DNA of 64,000 nucleotides, taken from the NCBI GenBank assembly GCA_004554085.1, contig SFNY01000026.1:1-64000 (forward strand), written 5' to 3'. Below, in pieces: positions 17,399 to 26,340 of the stretch. Made by a program: the position numbers and the translations under genes. Position 1 is the stretch's first letter. Each line of letters starts with the position of its first letter. The DNA comes from Clostridiales bacterium (lineage in GTDB: Bacteria > Bacillota > Clostridia > Christensenellales > Aristaeellaceae). A model generated the notes under the pieces. That model had not been told where the DNA came from. It worked only from the letters and a program-made list of their open reading frames with translations, and made no database searches.

Positions 17399-18625
17399 AT
17401 GGAAAAGAAGAATTACAAGAAAATTGTGTTGGCATATTCCGGCGGACTGGACACCTCCATCATCATCCCCTGGCTGAAGGAGAACTACGAGGGCTGCGAG
17501 GTCATCGCGGTCTCCGGCAACGTGGGTCAGGTGGGCGAGCTGGACGGCCTGGAGGAGAAGGCGCTCAAGACCGGCGCCTCCAAGCTCTACGTGGAGGATC
17601 TGAACAAGGAATTCGTCGAGGACGTGATCATCCCCTGCGTGCAGATGGGCGCGAAGTATGAAAACACCTACCTGCTGGGCACCTCCATGGCACGCCCGAT
17701 CATCGCCAAGCGCCTGGTGGAGATCGCCAAGGCGGAGGGCGCGGACGCCATCGCCCACGGCTGCACCGGCAAGGGCAACGATCAGGTTCGCTTCGAGCTG
17801 GCGGTGAAGGCCTTCGCTCCCGACATGCCCATCATCGCTCCCTGGAGAATCTGGGACATCAAGGGCCGCGAGGAGGAGATCGACTACGCCGAGGCGCACA
17901 ACATCCCGCTGAAGATCAGCCGCGAGACCAACTATTCCAAGGACAAGAACATGTGGCATCTGTCCCATGAGGGTCTGGAGCTGGAGGATCCCGCCAACGA
18001 GCCGAAGTACGCCGGCAACATGGAGATGGGCGTGACCCCCGAGGAGGCCCCCGAGCAGGCCGAGTACGTCTCCATCAGCTTTGAGAAGGGCGTTCCGGTG
18101 GCAGTCAACGGCGAGAAGATGAGCGCCGTGGATCTGGTCTGGAAGCTCAACGAGCTGGGCGGCAAGCACGGCGTGGGCATCATCGACATCGTGGAGAACC
18201 GCCTGGTGGGCATGAAGTGCCGCGGCGTGTACGAGACTCCCGGCGGAACCATCCTCTACCACGCCCACGAGATGCTGGAGCAGCTTTGCCTGGACAAGTA
18301 CACCCAGCACTACAAGCAGCGCATGGCGCTGGAGTTTGCGGATCTGGTGTACAACGGCCAGTGGTTCTCCCCGCTGCGCGAGGCCATGAGCGCCTTCTGC
18401 ACCAAGACTCAGGAGACCGTCACCGGCACCGTGAAGCTCAAGCTCTACAAGGGCAACATCATCGGCGCGGGCATGACCAGCCCCTACAGCCTGTATGATC
18501 CGGAGATCGCTACCTTCGATGCGGAGGAAGTGTACGATCAGACCTGGGCGGACGGCTTCATCACCCTGTTCGGCCTGCCGACGCAGGTGCATGCCAAGAT
18601 GAAGGCGAAGAACGGACTTCTGTAA
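17399..18625 (+). CDS. argG: Argininosuccinate synthase
   Basis: Condenses citrulline and aspartate with ATP to argininosuccinate in arginine biosynthesis. The 408-residue protein has the N-type ATP pyrophosphatase P-loop AYSGGLDTSI (about residues 12-21), the GCTGKGNDQVRFE block and the SRETNYSKDKNMWHLSHEG region, all well conserved and of normal length. Start supported by CAGGAG and AAGGAT just upstream. Followed by an intrinsic terminator and then by argH, which is broken, so the pathway may be non-functional downstream of this step. Confidence 0.95.
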   Translation: MEKKNYKKIVLAYSGGLDTSIIIPWLKENYEGCEVIAVSGNVGQVGELDGLEEKALKTGASKLYVEDLNKEFVEDVIIPCVQMGAKYENTYLLGTSMARPIIAKRLVEIAKAEGADAIAHGCTGKGNDQVRFELAVKAFAPDMPIIAPWRIWDIKGREEEIDYAEAHNIPLKISRETNYSKDKNMWHLSHEGLELEDPANEPKYAGNMEMGVTPEEAPEQAEYVSISFEKGVPVAVNGEKMSAVDLVWKLNELGGKHGVGIIDIVENRLVGMKCRGVYETPGGTILYHAHEMLEQLCLDKYTQHYKQRMALEFADLVYNGQWFSPLREAMSAFCTKTQETVTGTVKLKLYKGNIIGAGMTSPYSLYDPEIATFDAEEVYDQTWADGFITLFGLPTQVHAKMKAKNGLL

Positions 18626-18637
18626 TTCAAATGATTG

Positions 18638-18672
18638 GACGGGGGCGGCCCTTGCGGTCGCCCTCCGTTTTT
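18638..18672 (+). terminator. Terminator between argG and argH
   Basis: GC-rich stem (ACGGGGGCGGCC / GGTCGCCCTCCGT, with a G-U pair and a mismatch) followed by TTTTT, 13 bp after argG. It would reduce read-through into argH. Confidence 0.8.
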
Positions 18673-18714
18673 GGTAAGATATAGTTCGATGTGATTTCAG
18701 AGGAGGAACTCCCT

Positions 18715-19865
18715 ATGAAACTTTGGGCAGGCAGATTGCAGGGTCAGGTGGACGAGAAGCTGAACGAGCTCAACGCCTCCATCGGCTTCGATTCCAGAAT
18801 GTATAAGCAGGACATCACCGGCTCCATGGCCCACGCGAGGATGCTGGGCAAGCAGGGCATCATCCCGGCGGAGGACGCGGAGAAGATCGTTTCGGGTTTG
18901 CAAGACATCCTTTCCGAGATTGAGGCTGGAACGCTTGCGATCGACATGACCAGCGAGGACATCCACACCTTCGTGGAGGGCGAGCTGACCAGGCGCATCG
19001 GCGACGCGGGCAAGAGATTGCACACCGCCCGCAGCCGCAACGATCAGGTGGCGCTGGATCTGCGCATGTACCTCGCCGACGAGATCGACAAAACAATCGC
19101 GCTGGCGAAGGATCTCATTGCGGCCCTGTGCGCGACCAGCTGGGCTTTGGCGGCATTTGCATGAACTCCATGGACGGCGTGTCCGACCGCGACTTCGCGC
19201 TGGAGCTGATGAGCGATCTGTCCATTCTGATGATGCACCTGTCCCGCTTCAGCGAGGAGATCTGCCTGTGGTGCAGCTGGGAGTTCAAGTTCGTCACGCT
19301 GTCGGATTCCTTCTCCACCGGCTCGTCCATCATGCCGCAGAAGAAGAACCCGGACATCACCGAGCTGGTGCGCGGCAAGACCGGACGCGTCTACGGCGAC
19401 CTGATGACCCTGCTCACCGCCATGAAGGCGCTGCCGCTGGCCTACAACAAGGACATGCAGGAGGACAAGGAGGCCGTGTTCGACGCGCTGGACACCGCCC
19501 AGCTCTCGCTGGAGGTGCTCGCACCCATGCTGCGCACGGCCACCTTCCACCCGGACAACATGAAGAAGGCGGCGCTGGGCGGCTTCATCAACGCCACCGA
19601 CGTGGCCGATTACATGACCAGGAAGGGCGTGCCCTTCCGCGACGCCTACTGCGTCACCGGCCAGCTGGTGAACCGCTGCATCGAGCTGGGAACCACGCTG
19701 GACGCGCTGCCGCTTGCGGAGTACCGCGCGTTCTCGCCGGTGTTCGACGAGGACGTGTACGCCGCCATCGACCTGCTCACCTGCGTGCGCCAGCGCAGCA
19801 TCCCCGGCGGCCCCGCCCCGGAGACGGTGAAGCAGCAGATCGAGGCTGTGCGGGCGCAGCTCTGA
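18715..19865 (+). pseudogene. argH: Argininosuccinate lyase, broken by an internal out-of-frame deletion
   Basis: The N-terminal part (MKLWAGRLQG... to about residue 137, containing LHTARSRNDQVALDLRMYL) and the C-terminal part (DQLGFGGICMNSMDGVSDRD onward, about 244 residues, containing GSSIMPQKKNPD) are both clearly ArgH and well conserved, but lie in different frames that meet near 19125. The first frame stops at 19164 after ten unrelated residues. Together they give about 381 residues, whereas ArgH is usually about 455-465, so roughly 75 residues are missing, including the block with the conserved Thr-His (GYTHLQRAQP-type) that supplies a catalytic His. The missing length must be 1 mod 3. 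AGGAGG precedes ATG 18715. Either a real loss of the last arginine step or an assembly error; the rest of the gene shows no decay, which suggests a recent event or an artefact. Confidence 0.85.
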
Positions 19866-19901
19866 TCTCCGTAGAACGCATTGAAACGGTCTCCAAATCA
19901 T

Positions 19902-20205
19902 TTGTAGGGCGGGGTGCCCTCACCCCGCCGGCGGCGAGGCGCCGCGGCCGGTAGGCTATCGCCGTTTGAGTCGAACGTGCCCCTATCCCCATAGATTCAA
20001 GGGATAGGGGCACTGTGCTTCTTTCCTTGCGATATGTTTGCCTTTCCCCGAAATCCAGTTTGGCAAGAATGAACTGGATTTCTTACGTTTGGTTCTGAAA
20101 ATACTGCCCGGCTTCGCTCCGCACCGTAGGGCGGGGTGCTCTCACCCCGCCGCACGGCAATTGTGGTGCTGTCTCGAAACGAGGAGAGTGTTTTGAGACA
20201 GCACC
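19902..20205 (+). repeat. Modular 3'-end repeat, copy A
   Basis: Begins 37 bp after the argH stop. Modules in order: a GTAGGGCGGGGTGCC...CACCCCGCC hairpin; a GC-rich block ending in CGCCGTTTGAGTCGAACG; a variable-stem hairpin at 19977-20013 (GTGCCCCTATCCC / GGGATAGGGGCAC); CCCGAAATCCAGT...AACTGGATTTCTT; and a second GTAGGGCGGGGTGC hairpin; closing with a stem GTGCTGTCTC.../...GAGACAGCAC at 20169-20205. The same modules recur at 32865-33345, 43550-43677 and (inverted) 58949-59190. No coding frame is supported. Confidence 0.8.
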
Positions 20206-20295
20206 TGTTATATTTTGGTAAGCAATGGAGCCGAACGCTTGCTTTTTGCGTCAAAGGGATATAATGATAGGAAATCGATCCGAAAGGAGTCCGAT

Positions 20296-20766
20296 ATGCA
20301 GAAAAAATCCAAGGCGCTGCGGCTGATCCTGTTCTGGGCGCTGGCGGTCGGCTGGATCGCGGTGCTGTTCTTTTTTTCGGGACAGAACGCGGCGGATTCC
20401 AGCGCATTGAGCGGCTGGTTTGTCGATTTTGTGCGCAACATCTTCCCCTTCAACCGCATCCCGGCAGATCAATTGACCTATGTGGTGCGCAAGCTGGCGC
20501 ACTTCTGCATCTTTGCGCTGGAGGGCTTTCTGCTCTGCCTGGCGATGACGGAGAGCTTCCGGGACAGAACGGTGGGCGCGGTGCTGTCCGTGATCGTCTG
20601 CACGGCGCTTGCCGCAGGCAACGAGCTGCACCAGATGTTCTCCGAGGGCCGCAGCTGCGAGGGGCGGGACATGCTGATCGACACCGGCGGGGCGCTGCTG
20701 GGCGTCGCCGCAGCGCTGCTGCTGCTCCACATCATCCGCAGGTGGAAGCGCGCACGGGAGAAGTGA
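20296..20766 (+). CDS. VanZ-like membrane protein
   Basis: A 156-residue protein with four predicted membrane helices. The VanZ-family pattern is present: SGQNAADSS after the first helix, RKLAHFCIFALEGFLL in the second and NELHQMFSEGRSCEGRDMLID before the last, which matches the conserved E-x-x-Q-x-F-x-x-x-R-x-x-x-x-x-D signature. VanZ confers low-level teicoplanin resistance in enterococci; homologues without a van cluster, as here, have no proven role. ATG 20296 follows AAAGGAG; a TATAAT at 20260-20265 probably drives it. Confidence 0.85.
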   Translation: MQKKSKALRLILFWALAVGWIAVLFFFSGQNAADSSALSGWFVDFVRNIFPFNRIPADQLTYVVRKLAHFCIFALEGFLLCLAMTESFRDRTVGAVLSVIVCTALAAGNELHQMFSEGRSCEGRDMLIDTGGALLGVAAALLLLHIIRRWKRAREK

Positions 20767-20799
20767 ATGTTATTATTTGATGAAATCTCCTGTGTGCGC

Positions 20800-20828
20800 G
20801 TGACAAATGCAATTTCAGTGGCTATGAT
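20800..20828 (+). promoter_or_regulatory. Promoter of the CobW-GTPase pair
   Basis: GTGACA (20800-20805), 17-base spacer, TATGAT (20823-20828), about 55 bp before the first GTPase. I see no convincing Zur or Fur palindrome around it. Confidence 0.6.
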
Positions 20829-20882
20829 AGAAATGTATGCAAAAAATCAAAGGATTACAGATACAGGACAGGTGAGTAAATC

Positions 20883-22184
20883 ATGACGAAGATCAATATC
20901 ATTTCCGGTTTCCTCGGCGCGGGCAAGACCACGCTGATCAAGAAGCTGCTGGGCGGCGCGTTCGGCAGCGAAAAGGTGGTTCTGCTGGAGAACGAATACG
21001 GCGAGGTCGGCGTGGACAGCGGCTTCATGCGCGATTCCGGCATCCAGATCACCGAGCTGAACTCCGGCTGCATCTGCTGCACGCTGGTGGGCGACTTCAG
21101 CCGCGCGCTGGACGAGCTGATCGACACCTATCATCCCGACCGCATCATCATCGAGCCCTCCGGCGTGGGCAAGCTCTCCGATATCCGCCGCGTGGTGGTG
21201 GACATGATGGACAGCCACGAAATCACCCTCGAGGGCAGCGCCACAGTTGCCGATGTCGGCAAGTGCCGCATGTACGCCAAGAACTTCGGCGAGTTCTTCA
21301 TCGATCAGATCGAGAACGCCGAGACCATCATCCTCAGCCGCACCCAGAACACCACCGAGGAGCGCATCGAGAAGTGCGTCAACCTCTTGCGGGAGTACAA
21401 CGCCCACGCCCGCATCATCACCACCCCCTGGGATGAGCTCACCGGTGCGCAGATGCTGGACGTGATCGAGAGCGCCGAGAGCCTGCTGAGCACCGACGAG
21501 GTGGTGCGCCATGCCCACGAGCATGAGCACCATCACGATCACGACCACGACGAGTGCTGCGGCCACGATCATGAGCACCATCACCATCACGATCACGACG
21601 ATGATGACGGGTGCTGCGACCACGATCACGAGCACCATCACCATCACGACCACGACGATCACGACGAGTGCGACCACGATCACGAGCACCATCACCATCA
21701 CGACCACGACGATGATGACGGGTGTTGCGACCACGATCACGAGCACCACCATGATCACGACCACGAGTGCTGCGACCACGAGCACCATCATGACCACGAT
21801 CATGAGTGCTGCGGCCACGATCATGAGCACGAGCATCACCATGATCATGACCACGGCGAAGGCTGCACCTGCGGCTGCCACCACGACCACCACGGCCACC
21901 ACCACGCGGACGAGGTGTTCCAGAACATCGGCGTGGAGACCCCGCGCAAGTTCGAGGAGGCCGCGATCCGCGCCGCGCTGGACGAGCTGGACGACGAGAA
22001 GCGCTTCGGCTCCATCCTGCGCGCGAAGGGGATCCTGCCCCTCACCGACGGCAAGTGGCTGCACTTCGATTACGTGCCCGGCGAGTCCGACGTGCGCTAC
22101 GGCAGCGCCGATTACACCGGTCGCCTGTGCGTGATCGGCACGAAGATCAACGAGGCCGCGCTCAAAGAGCTGTTCGGCCTGTAA
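20883..22184 (+). CDS. CobW/COG0523-family GTPase with a 130-residue His-rich metal-binding insert
   Basis: A 433-residue G3E GTPase, a class of metallochaperones that insert or traffic metals (zinc, cobalt). Walker A GFLGAGKTT at residues 9-17; the family's metal-binding CxCC motif as CICC at 63-66; EPSG at 91-94. The usual NKxD base-recognition motif is replaced by SRTQN (152-156). Residues 210-341 are almost entirely His, Asp, Glu and Cys, built from imperfect tandem units of the type HDHEHHHHHDHDDDDGCC; at DNA level this is a 400-bp degenerate tandem repeat (21510-21910). A normal CobW C-terminal domain follows (KWLHFDYVPGESDVRYG). Overlapping function with the next gene, 10 bp downstream, is likely. 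The very long His/Cys tract suggests metal storage or buffering as well as delivery. Confidence 0.9.
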   Translation: MTKINIISGFLGAGKTTLIKKLLGGAFGSEKVVLLENEYGEVGVDSGFMRDSGIQITELNSGCICCTLVGDFSRALDELIDTYHPDRIIIEPSGVGKLSDIRRVVVDMMDSHEITLEGSATVADVGKCRMYAKNFGEFFIDQIENAETIILSRTQNTTEERIEKCVNLLREYNAHARIITTPWDELTGAQMLDVIESAESLLSTDEVVRHAHEHEHHHDHDHDECCGHDHEHHHHHDHDDDDGCCDHDHEHHHHHDHDDHDECDHDHEHHHHHDHDDDDGCCDHDHEHHHDHDHECCDHEHHHDHDHECCGHDHEHEHHHDHDHGEGCTCGCHHDHHGHHHADEVFQNIGVETPRKFEEAAIRAALDELDDEKRFGSILRAKGILPLTDGKWLHFDYVPGESDVRYGSADYTGRLCVIGTKINEAALKELFGL

Positions 22185-22194
22185 GGAGCGGAAT

Positions 22195-23139
22195 ATGGAA
22201 GCGGCAGTATACATCGTAACCGGCTTTCTGGAGAGCGGCAAGACGAAGTTCATGCAGGAGATGCTGGCCGACGAGGGCTTTTCCGAGGGCGAGCGCACGC
22301 TGCTGCTGGTGTGCGAGGAGGGCGAGGAGGAGTACGATCCCGAGCTGCTCAGGCGCACCAACACCGTGATGGTCACGATGGAGTCCTCCAGTGAGCTGAG
22401 CGGCGACGTGCTGGTGAAGCTGGACAAGCAGTACCGCCCGGAGCGCGTGCTGATCGAGTACAACGCCACCTGGATGATGGAGACGCTGTACAAGGCCAAG
22501 AAGCCGCAGAACTGGGAGCTGGCGCAGATCATCACCCTGATCGACGCCAACACCTACGAGCTCTACCTCACCAACATGCGCAAGTTCATGGCCGACGGCA
22601 TCCAGGAGGGCGATCTGATCATCTTCAACCGCTGCAACCAGGACATGCCCAAGAGCAAGTGGCGCAGGGCCACGCTGGCGATGAACAACACCGCCCGCAT
22701 CTTCTTCGAGAACACCGACGGCAGCATGGACGACGGCGTGGCCGACGAGGATCTGCCCTACAATGTAAATGCCGATCCCGTCGAGATCGGCGACACCGAG
22801 TTCGGCATCTTCTATCTGGACGCGATGGAGCATCCCGAGCGCTACGACGGCAAGCGCATCCATGCCAAGGGCCGCGCCTTCCGCATGCAGGACATGCCCA
22901 AGAAGTGCTTCGTGTTCGGCCGCCACGCCATGACCTGCTGCGTGGACGACATCGGCGGCATCGGCTTCCTGTGCAAATACGGCGCGAAGGAGCCCGACAC
23001 CAACGACTGGATCTATCTCACCGCCAAGGCCGAGGCGGGCTTCAGCCCGCTGCACGGACGCGACGCGATCATCCTCATCGAGGAGAGCATCGCGCCCGCC
23101 GAGCCTCCGGAGGAGGAGCTGGTGTACTTCACCAACTGA
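22195..23139 (+). CDS. CobW-like GTPase fused to a DUF1980 (YcgQ-type) domain
   Basis: A 314-residue protein with two parts. The first about 185 residues are a degenerate G3E GTPase: Walker A reads TGFLESGKTKF, and LIEYNATWMM replaces the IEPSG switch; the CxCC motif is absent. The C-terminal 115 residues match DUF1980: GKRIHAKGRAFRM, then FVFGRHAMTCCVDDIGGIGF, a Cys-Cys-Asp motif typical of the domain, then DWIYLTAKAEAGF. In B. subtilis the DUF1980 protein YcgQ is encoded with permease YcgR in a zinc-responsive unit near CobW-like YciC. Here the permease is absent and the domain is fused to the GTPase, so it may receive metal from the His-rich neighbour 10 bp upstream. Role inferred from context. 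Confidence 0.8.
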   Translation: MEAAVYIVTGFLESGKTKFMQEMLADEGFSEGERTLLLVCEEGEEEYDPELLRRTNTVMVTMESSSELSGDVLVKLDKQYRPERVLIEYNATWMMETLYKAKKPQNWELAQIITLIDANTYELYLTNMRKFMADGIQEGDLIIFNRCNQDMPKSKWRRATLAMNNTARIFFENTDGSMDDGVADEDLPYNVNADPVEIGDTEFGIFYLDAMEHPERYDGKRIHAKGRAFRMQDMPKKCFVFGRHAMTCCVDDIGGIGFLCKYGAKEPDTNDWIYLTAKAEAGFSPLHGRDAIILIEESIAPAEPPEEELVYFTN

Positions 23140-23182
23140 TTGGTTCCAAAAATCATCACATAAACGTCGCAATTTGCTTGCC

Positions 23183-23211
23183 TTGAACGCGGGATTGTGA
23201 TAGAATAATAT
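23183..23211 (+). promoter_or_regulatory. Promoter of the small SH3 gene
   Basis: TTGAAC (23183-23188), 17-base spacer, TAATAT (23206-23211), followed by GGGAGG before ATG 23236. Confidence 0.55.
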
Positions 23212-23235
23212 ACACATTTTGGGAGGTGCGTTGGT

Positions 23236-23721
23236 ATGAAGCGGAATCTTTGGAGATCCATCCTGTGTCTTGCCCTGGTTCTGGTTTTGACGCTTGCTCC
23301 GCTGAGTGCCCTTGCCGCGACCAAGACTGCCAAGATTCTGAAGGTCAATGTGGACAAGGCTCGCATGCGCGAGAGTTCCTCCGGTGAGATCATCACCACG
23401 CTGAACAAGGGTACGAAGGTGCTCTATCTGAACAAGAAGGAAGGCGCCTACTGCAAGGTGTGCACCACCGACGGCGAGACGGGCTATGTGTATCAGGGCT
23501 TTCTGTCCAGCTACGGCGCGGTGCGCGCGGATCAGGTGTATGTGACGAAGAGCTCCATCACGCTGTACAAGAAGTCCGGCAATTCCCTGCGCAAGAGCAG
23601 CACGATCAAGGAAGGCGTGTACATGCTGGTGTACAAGACCAACGGCAGCTGGGCGCAGGTCAAGAGCATGACCGGCAAGAGCGGCTATGTGCGGCTCAGC
23701 GGAATCAAGAAGGTATTCTGA
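23236..23721 (+). CDS. Secreted SH3b-domain protein
   Basis: A 161-residue exported protein: signal peptide (residues 1-28, ending LSALAA), then two bacterial SH3-like repeats. The first holds KARMRESSSGEIITTLNKGTKV, the usual LNVRxxPSTSSxVIGxLxKGxxV-type pattern with Arg-Met-Arg; the second is more diverged (SSITLYKKSGNSLRKSSTIKEG). Such domains typically bind cell-wall peptide stems. No catalytic domain is attached. Strong GGGAGG ribosome-binding site. Monocistronic, ended by the hairpin at 23773-23809. Confidence 0.8.
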   Translation: MKRNLWRSILCLALVLVLTLAPLSALAATKTAKILKVNVDKARMRESSSGEIITTLNKGTKVLYLNKKEGAYCKVCTTDGETGYVYQGFLSSYGAVRADQVYVTKSSITLYKKSGNSLRKSSTIKEGVYMLVYKTNGSWAQVKSMTGKSGYVRLSGIKKVF

Positions 23722-24027
23722 CGGAAATAAGGAGGGTTCCCCGGCTTCGCTGGGGGAATCCTCAGATCACTGACAAAGCCCGTTTCAACATTGAGGAAGC
23801 GGGCTTTGTCCGTGGTGAGCCAACGGACGATGGAAGCCGGAGTATGCGGCTGCAGGGCTGTTGGGGAAGGGGCAACAGAATTCACCTGTGGAAGCGGGAG
23901 AAATTCTGACAGCCAAAGGAAGCCCGTTTGCGTGTCTTGATCGCGCTGTGGCAGTCCCCGGTGAAGCCGTTGGACAGGCGAACGTCAAAGGCATATGTGA
24001 TTTGCGACAACAGAGGGAGAAAACAGT
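23722..24027. other. Intergenic region, no gene seen
   Basis: About 300 bases between the SH3 gene and the InlB-repeat gene. It holds the hairpin at 23773-23809 and then about 200 bases with open frames but no ribosome-binding sites or recognisable protein features. It could be a long leader of the downstream gene. Confidence 0.35.
23773..23809 (+). terminator. Terminator-like hairpin, copy 1 of 3
   Basis: ACAAAGCCCG / CGGGCTTTGT with loop TTTCAACATTGAGGAAG. The stem and the TTCAACAT loop recur at 26307-26340 and 26600-26630, on both sides of the InlB-repeat gene. Confidence 0.7.
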
Positions 24028-26241
24028 ATGGGCAAAAGGGGAATGCGCTTCTTCATCCTGATGCTGACGCTTGCGCTCTTGTGCGCATCGGCTGCGGGCA
24101 TTTGCGCTGCCGAGGACGCAGGGGTGGAATGCGTGGAGACGCCCGCCGCAGCGGAAGCGGACGGCAGCGCTGCCGGGGACGCAGAAGTGGAATGCGTGGA
24201 AACGCCTGCCGCAACAGACGAAGTCCATCAGGAGCCGGAAGCGGCAACCTCGGAACCAGAGCCTTCTCAAAGTCCGGAGGCGTCGCCGGATGAAGATGAG
24301 ACCGCGGCAGAAAGCGCGCCCACTTACAGCATTACCTATGTGCTCAACGGCGGCGTGAACAGTGAAGCCAATCCCGGAACGTACGCAAGCAACGAAGCAA
24401 TCCAGTTTGCGGACGCAACAAAAGAAGGCTACACGTTTGCGGGCTGGTATTCGGATCGCAAATTGACAAAGTGGATTACGGGCATTGACGCGGGCAGTAC
24501 AAAGAACCTGACTGTCTACGCCAAGTGGAAGGTCAATAATTATGTGATTGCATTCGACGGAAACGGCGCAGACAATACACCGGCATACAGCCAGAAGGCC
24601 GTCTACGACAAGAGCCTTCGACTGACGTCGAACAAGTACAGCCTGCGCGGCTATACCTTTGCCGGATGGAGCTTGGAGCCGGATGGGAGCGAAGTGCTCT
24701 ATACCAACAAGCAGAGCGTGAAGAACCTTTGTGCCGAGCCTGACGGAACGGTCACGCTGTACGCGCAGTGGAAGATCAACAGCTATTCAATCGTCTACGT
24801 TCTGAACGGCGGCGTGAATGCACCGGGCAATCCCACAAGCTATACCGTGGAAGACGAGCTTCAGTTGGCAGATCCGACGCGTGCGGGATATACGTTCGTC
24901 GGCTGGTATTCCGACAGAAAGCTGACGAAGCCGGCGTCCGACATTGAAGCGATAAAGGGCAGCAAGATCACCCTTTACGCAAAATGGAAGGCGAATACCT
25001 ATAGCTTCGTGTTTTACGGCGGCAAAGCGGGCAACGACGCCCCTTACAGCCAGACGATGACCAGCGGAAAGAGTGGAAAGCTGCTGGCGAACCGGTACAG
25101 CCTTGTCGGCTACCAGTTCAAGGGCTGGGCGACCGAAGCGGACGGCTCGGGCAGCAGGTATTCCAATATGCAGCGAATCAGCGGCATTGACGTGGAAAAC
25201 GGCACGGTGATTGCGCTGTACGCGCAGTGGGAGGCCAACAGGTATTCAATTGCCTACGTTCTGAACGGCGGCGTGAATGCACCGGGCAACCCCACAAGCT
25301 ATACCGTGGAAGACGAGCTTCAGTTGGCAGATCCGACGCGTGCGGGATATACGTTCGTCGGCTGGTATTCCGACAGGAAGCTGACGAAGCCGGTGTCCGA
25401 CATCGGAGCAATGAAGGGCAGCAAGATTACCCTTTACGCAAAATGGATGGCGAACACCTTCACCTTCGTGTTTTACGGCGGAGAAGCGGGCAACGACGCC
25501 CCTTACAGCCAGACGATGACCAGCGGAAAGAATGAGAAGCTGCTGGCGAACCGGTACAGCCTTGAAGGCTATCAGTTCACAGGCTGGACGACCGAACCGG
25601 ACGGTACTGGCAGCAGGTATTCCAATATGCAGCTTATCAGCGGCGTGGACGTGGAGAACGGCGCGGTGATTGAGCTGTACGCGCAGTGGAGGGCCAATCT
25701 CAAGAAGATCACGTTCAACGGCGTTGAATACTATGTCGTAAACACCCCGACAGATGTGGTGCAGTTCTCGGAAAAGACCTATCACAGCGTCTGTCAGGCG
25801 CCGAATGAGACGGGCACAAATATTTATCCCGGAAAGTGCCTGAATTTCTCGTACTACTACGTCTACTGCCTGCTGAACGGCGTCACCGAACCCGACCTTG
25901 CTGCGGGTGCAAGAGGAAAGACGGACGGCAAGATCAGCGTGCACATGAAGGAATTCAGGGATAGCCTCGATCTTCTGAATATGGCCTATGATCTGTTGAA
26001 CAACGGCAAGCCTCAGATTCTGATGGTAGAAGCCGTCGCCCACGCAGATTCCCGCCATTTCCTTGCATTGGTCGGCTATAAGACGAGCGTGACCAGCAGA
26101 GAAACGATGACGGTGGAGGATCTGCTGCTGATCGACAGCTTCGATGGCACGCTCGAATCCATGGATCCTGCAATATCGCCCACGAGCACGCGCGTGCTGT
26201 ATAAGCAGAAGGGATTATACAAGCTGGGCGCAGTGTATTGA
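24028..26241 (+). CDS. Secreted InlB-type beta-grasp repeat protein with C39-like cysteine peptidase tail
   Basis: A 737-residue exported protein. Signal peptide (1-27), an acidic Pro/Glu/Ala linker (to about 95), then six Listeria-Bacteroides (InlB B) repeats marked by GYTFAGWYSDRKLTK or GYQFKGWATEADGSG and ending in LYAKWK/LYAQW. Repeats alternate between two types. Two consecutive pairs are nearly identical with a DNA period of 459 bp (about 24790-25700), a recent duplication. The final about 170 residues are different: Cys in YPGKCLNFSYYYVYCLLNG, His in SRHFLALVGY and Asp in LLLIDSFDG fit the Cys-His-Asp order of papain/C39-like folds. The start has only a weak GAGGGAGA site. Likely a surface or secreted adhesin/protease; target unknown. 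Confidence 0.8.
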   Translation: MGKRGMRFFILMLTLALLCASAAGICAAEDAGVECVETPAAAEADGSAAGDAEVECVETPAATDEVHQEPEAATSEPEPSQSPEASPDEDETAAESAPTYSITYVLNGGVNSEANPGTYASNEAIQFADATKEGYTFAGWYSDRKLTKWITGIDAGSTKNLTVYAKWKVNNYVIAFDGNGADNTPAYSQKAVYDKSLRLTSNKYSLRGYTFAGWSLEPDGSEVLYTNKQSVKNLCAEPDGTVTLYAQWKINSYSIVYVLNGGVNAPGNPTSYTVEDELQLADPTRAGYTFVGWYSDRKLTKPASDIEAIKGSKITLYAKWKANTYSFVFYGGKAGNDAPYSQTMTSGKSGKLLANRYSLVGYQFKGWATEADGSGSRYSNMQRISGIDVENGTVIALYAQWEANRYSIAYVLNGGVNAPGNPTSYTVEDELQLADPTRAGYTFVGWYSDRKLTKPVSDIGAMKGSKITLYAKWMANTFTFVFYGGEAGNDAPYSQTMTSGKNEKLLANRYSLEGYQFTGWTTEPDGTGSRYSNMQLISGVDVENGAVIELYAQWRANLKKITFNGVEYYVVNTPTDVVQFSEKTYHSVCQAPNETGTNIYPGKCLNFSYYYVYCLLNGVTEPDLAAGARGKTDGKISVHMKEFRDSLDLLNMAYDLLNNGKPQILMVEAVAHADSRHFLALVGYKTSVTSRETMTVEDLLLIDSFDGTLESMDPAISPTSTRVLYKQKGLYKLGAVY

Positions 26242-26306
26242 TCGAAAGCGCTTGCCATATGCATGAACAAACCAGCTGTGGAGAGCTCCGCAGCCCTGAC
26301 CACGGA

Positions 26307-26340
26307 AAAAGCCCGCTTCAACATCGTGAAGCGGGCTTTT
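26307..26340. terminator. Terminator hairpin, copy 2 of 3
   Basis: Stem AAAAGCCCGCTTC / GAAGCGGGCTTTT around AACATCGT, with A tract before and T tract after, so active in both directions. Follows the InlB-repeat gene. Confidence 0.8.

Noticed and set aside
21510..21910. Tandem repeats at 21.5-21.9 kb, considered as a CRISPR or minisatellite
   Set aside because: They are in frame within the CobW GTPase and encode the His/Asp/Cys tract; no spacers of constant length.
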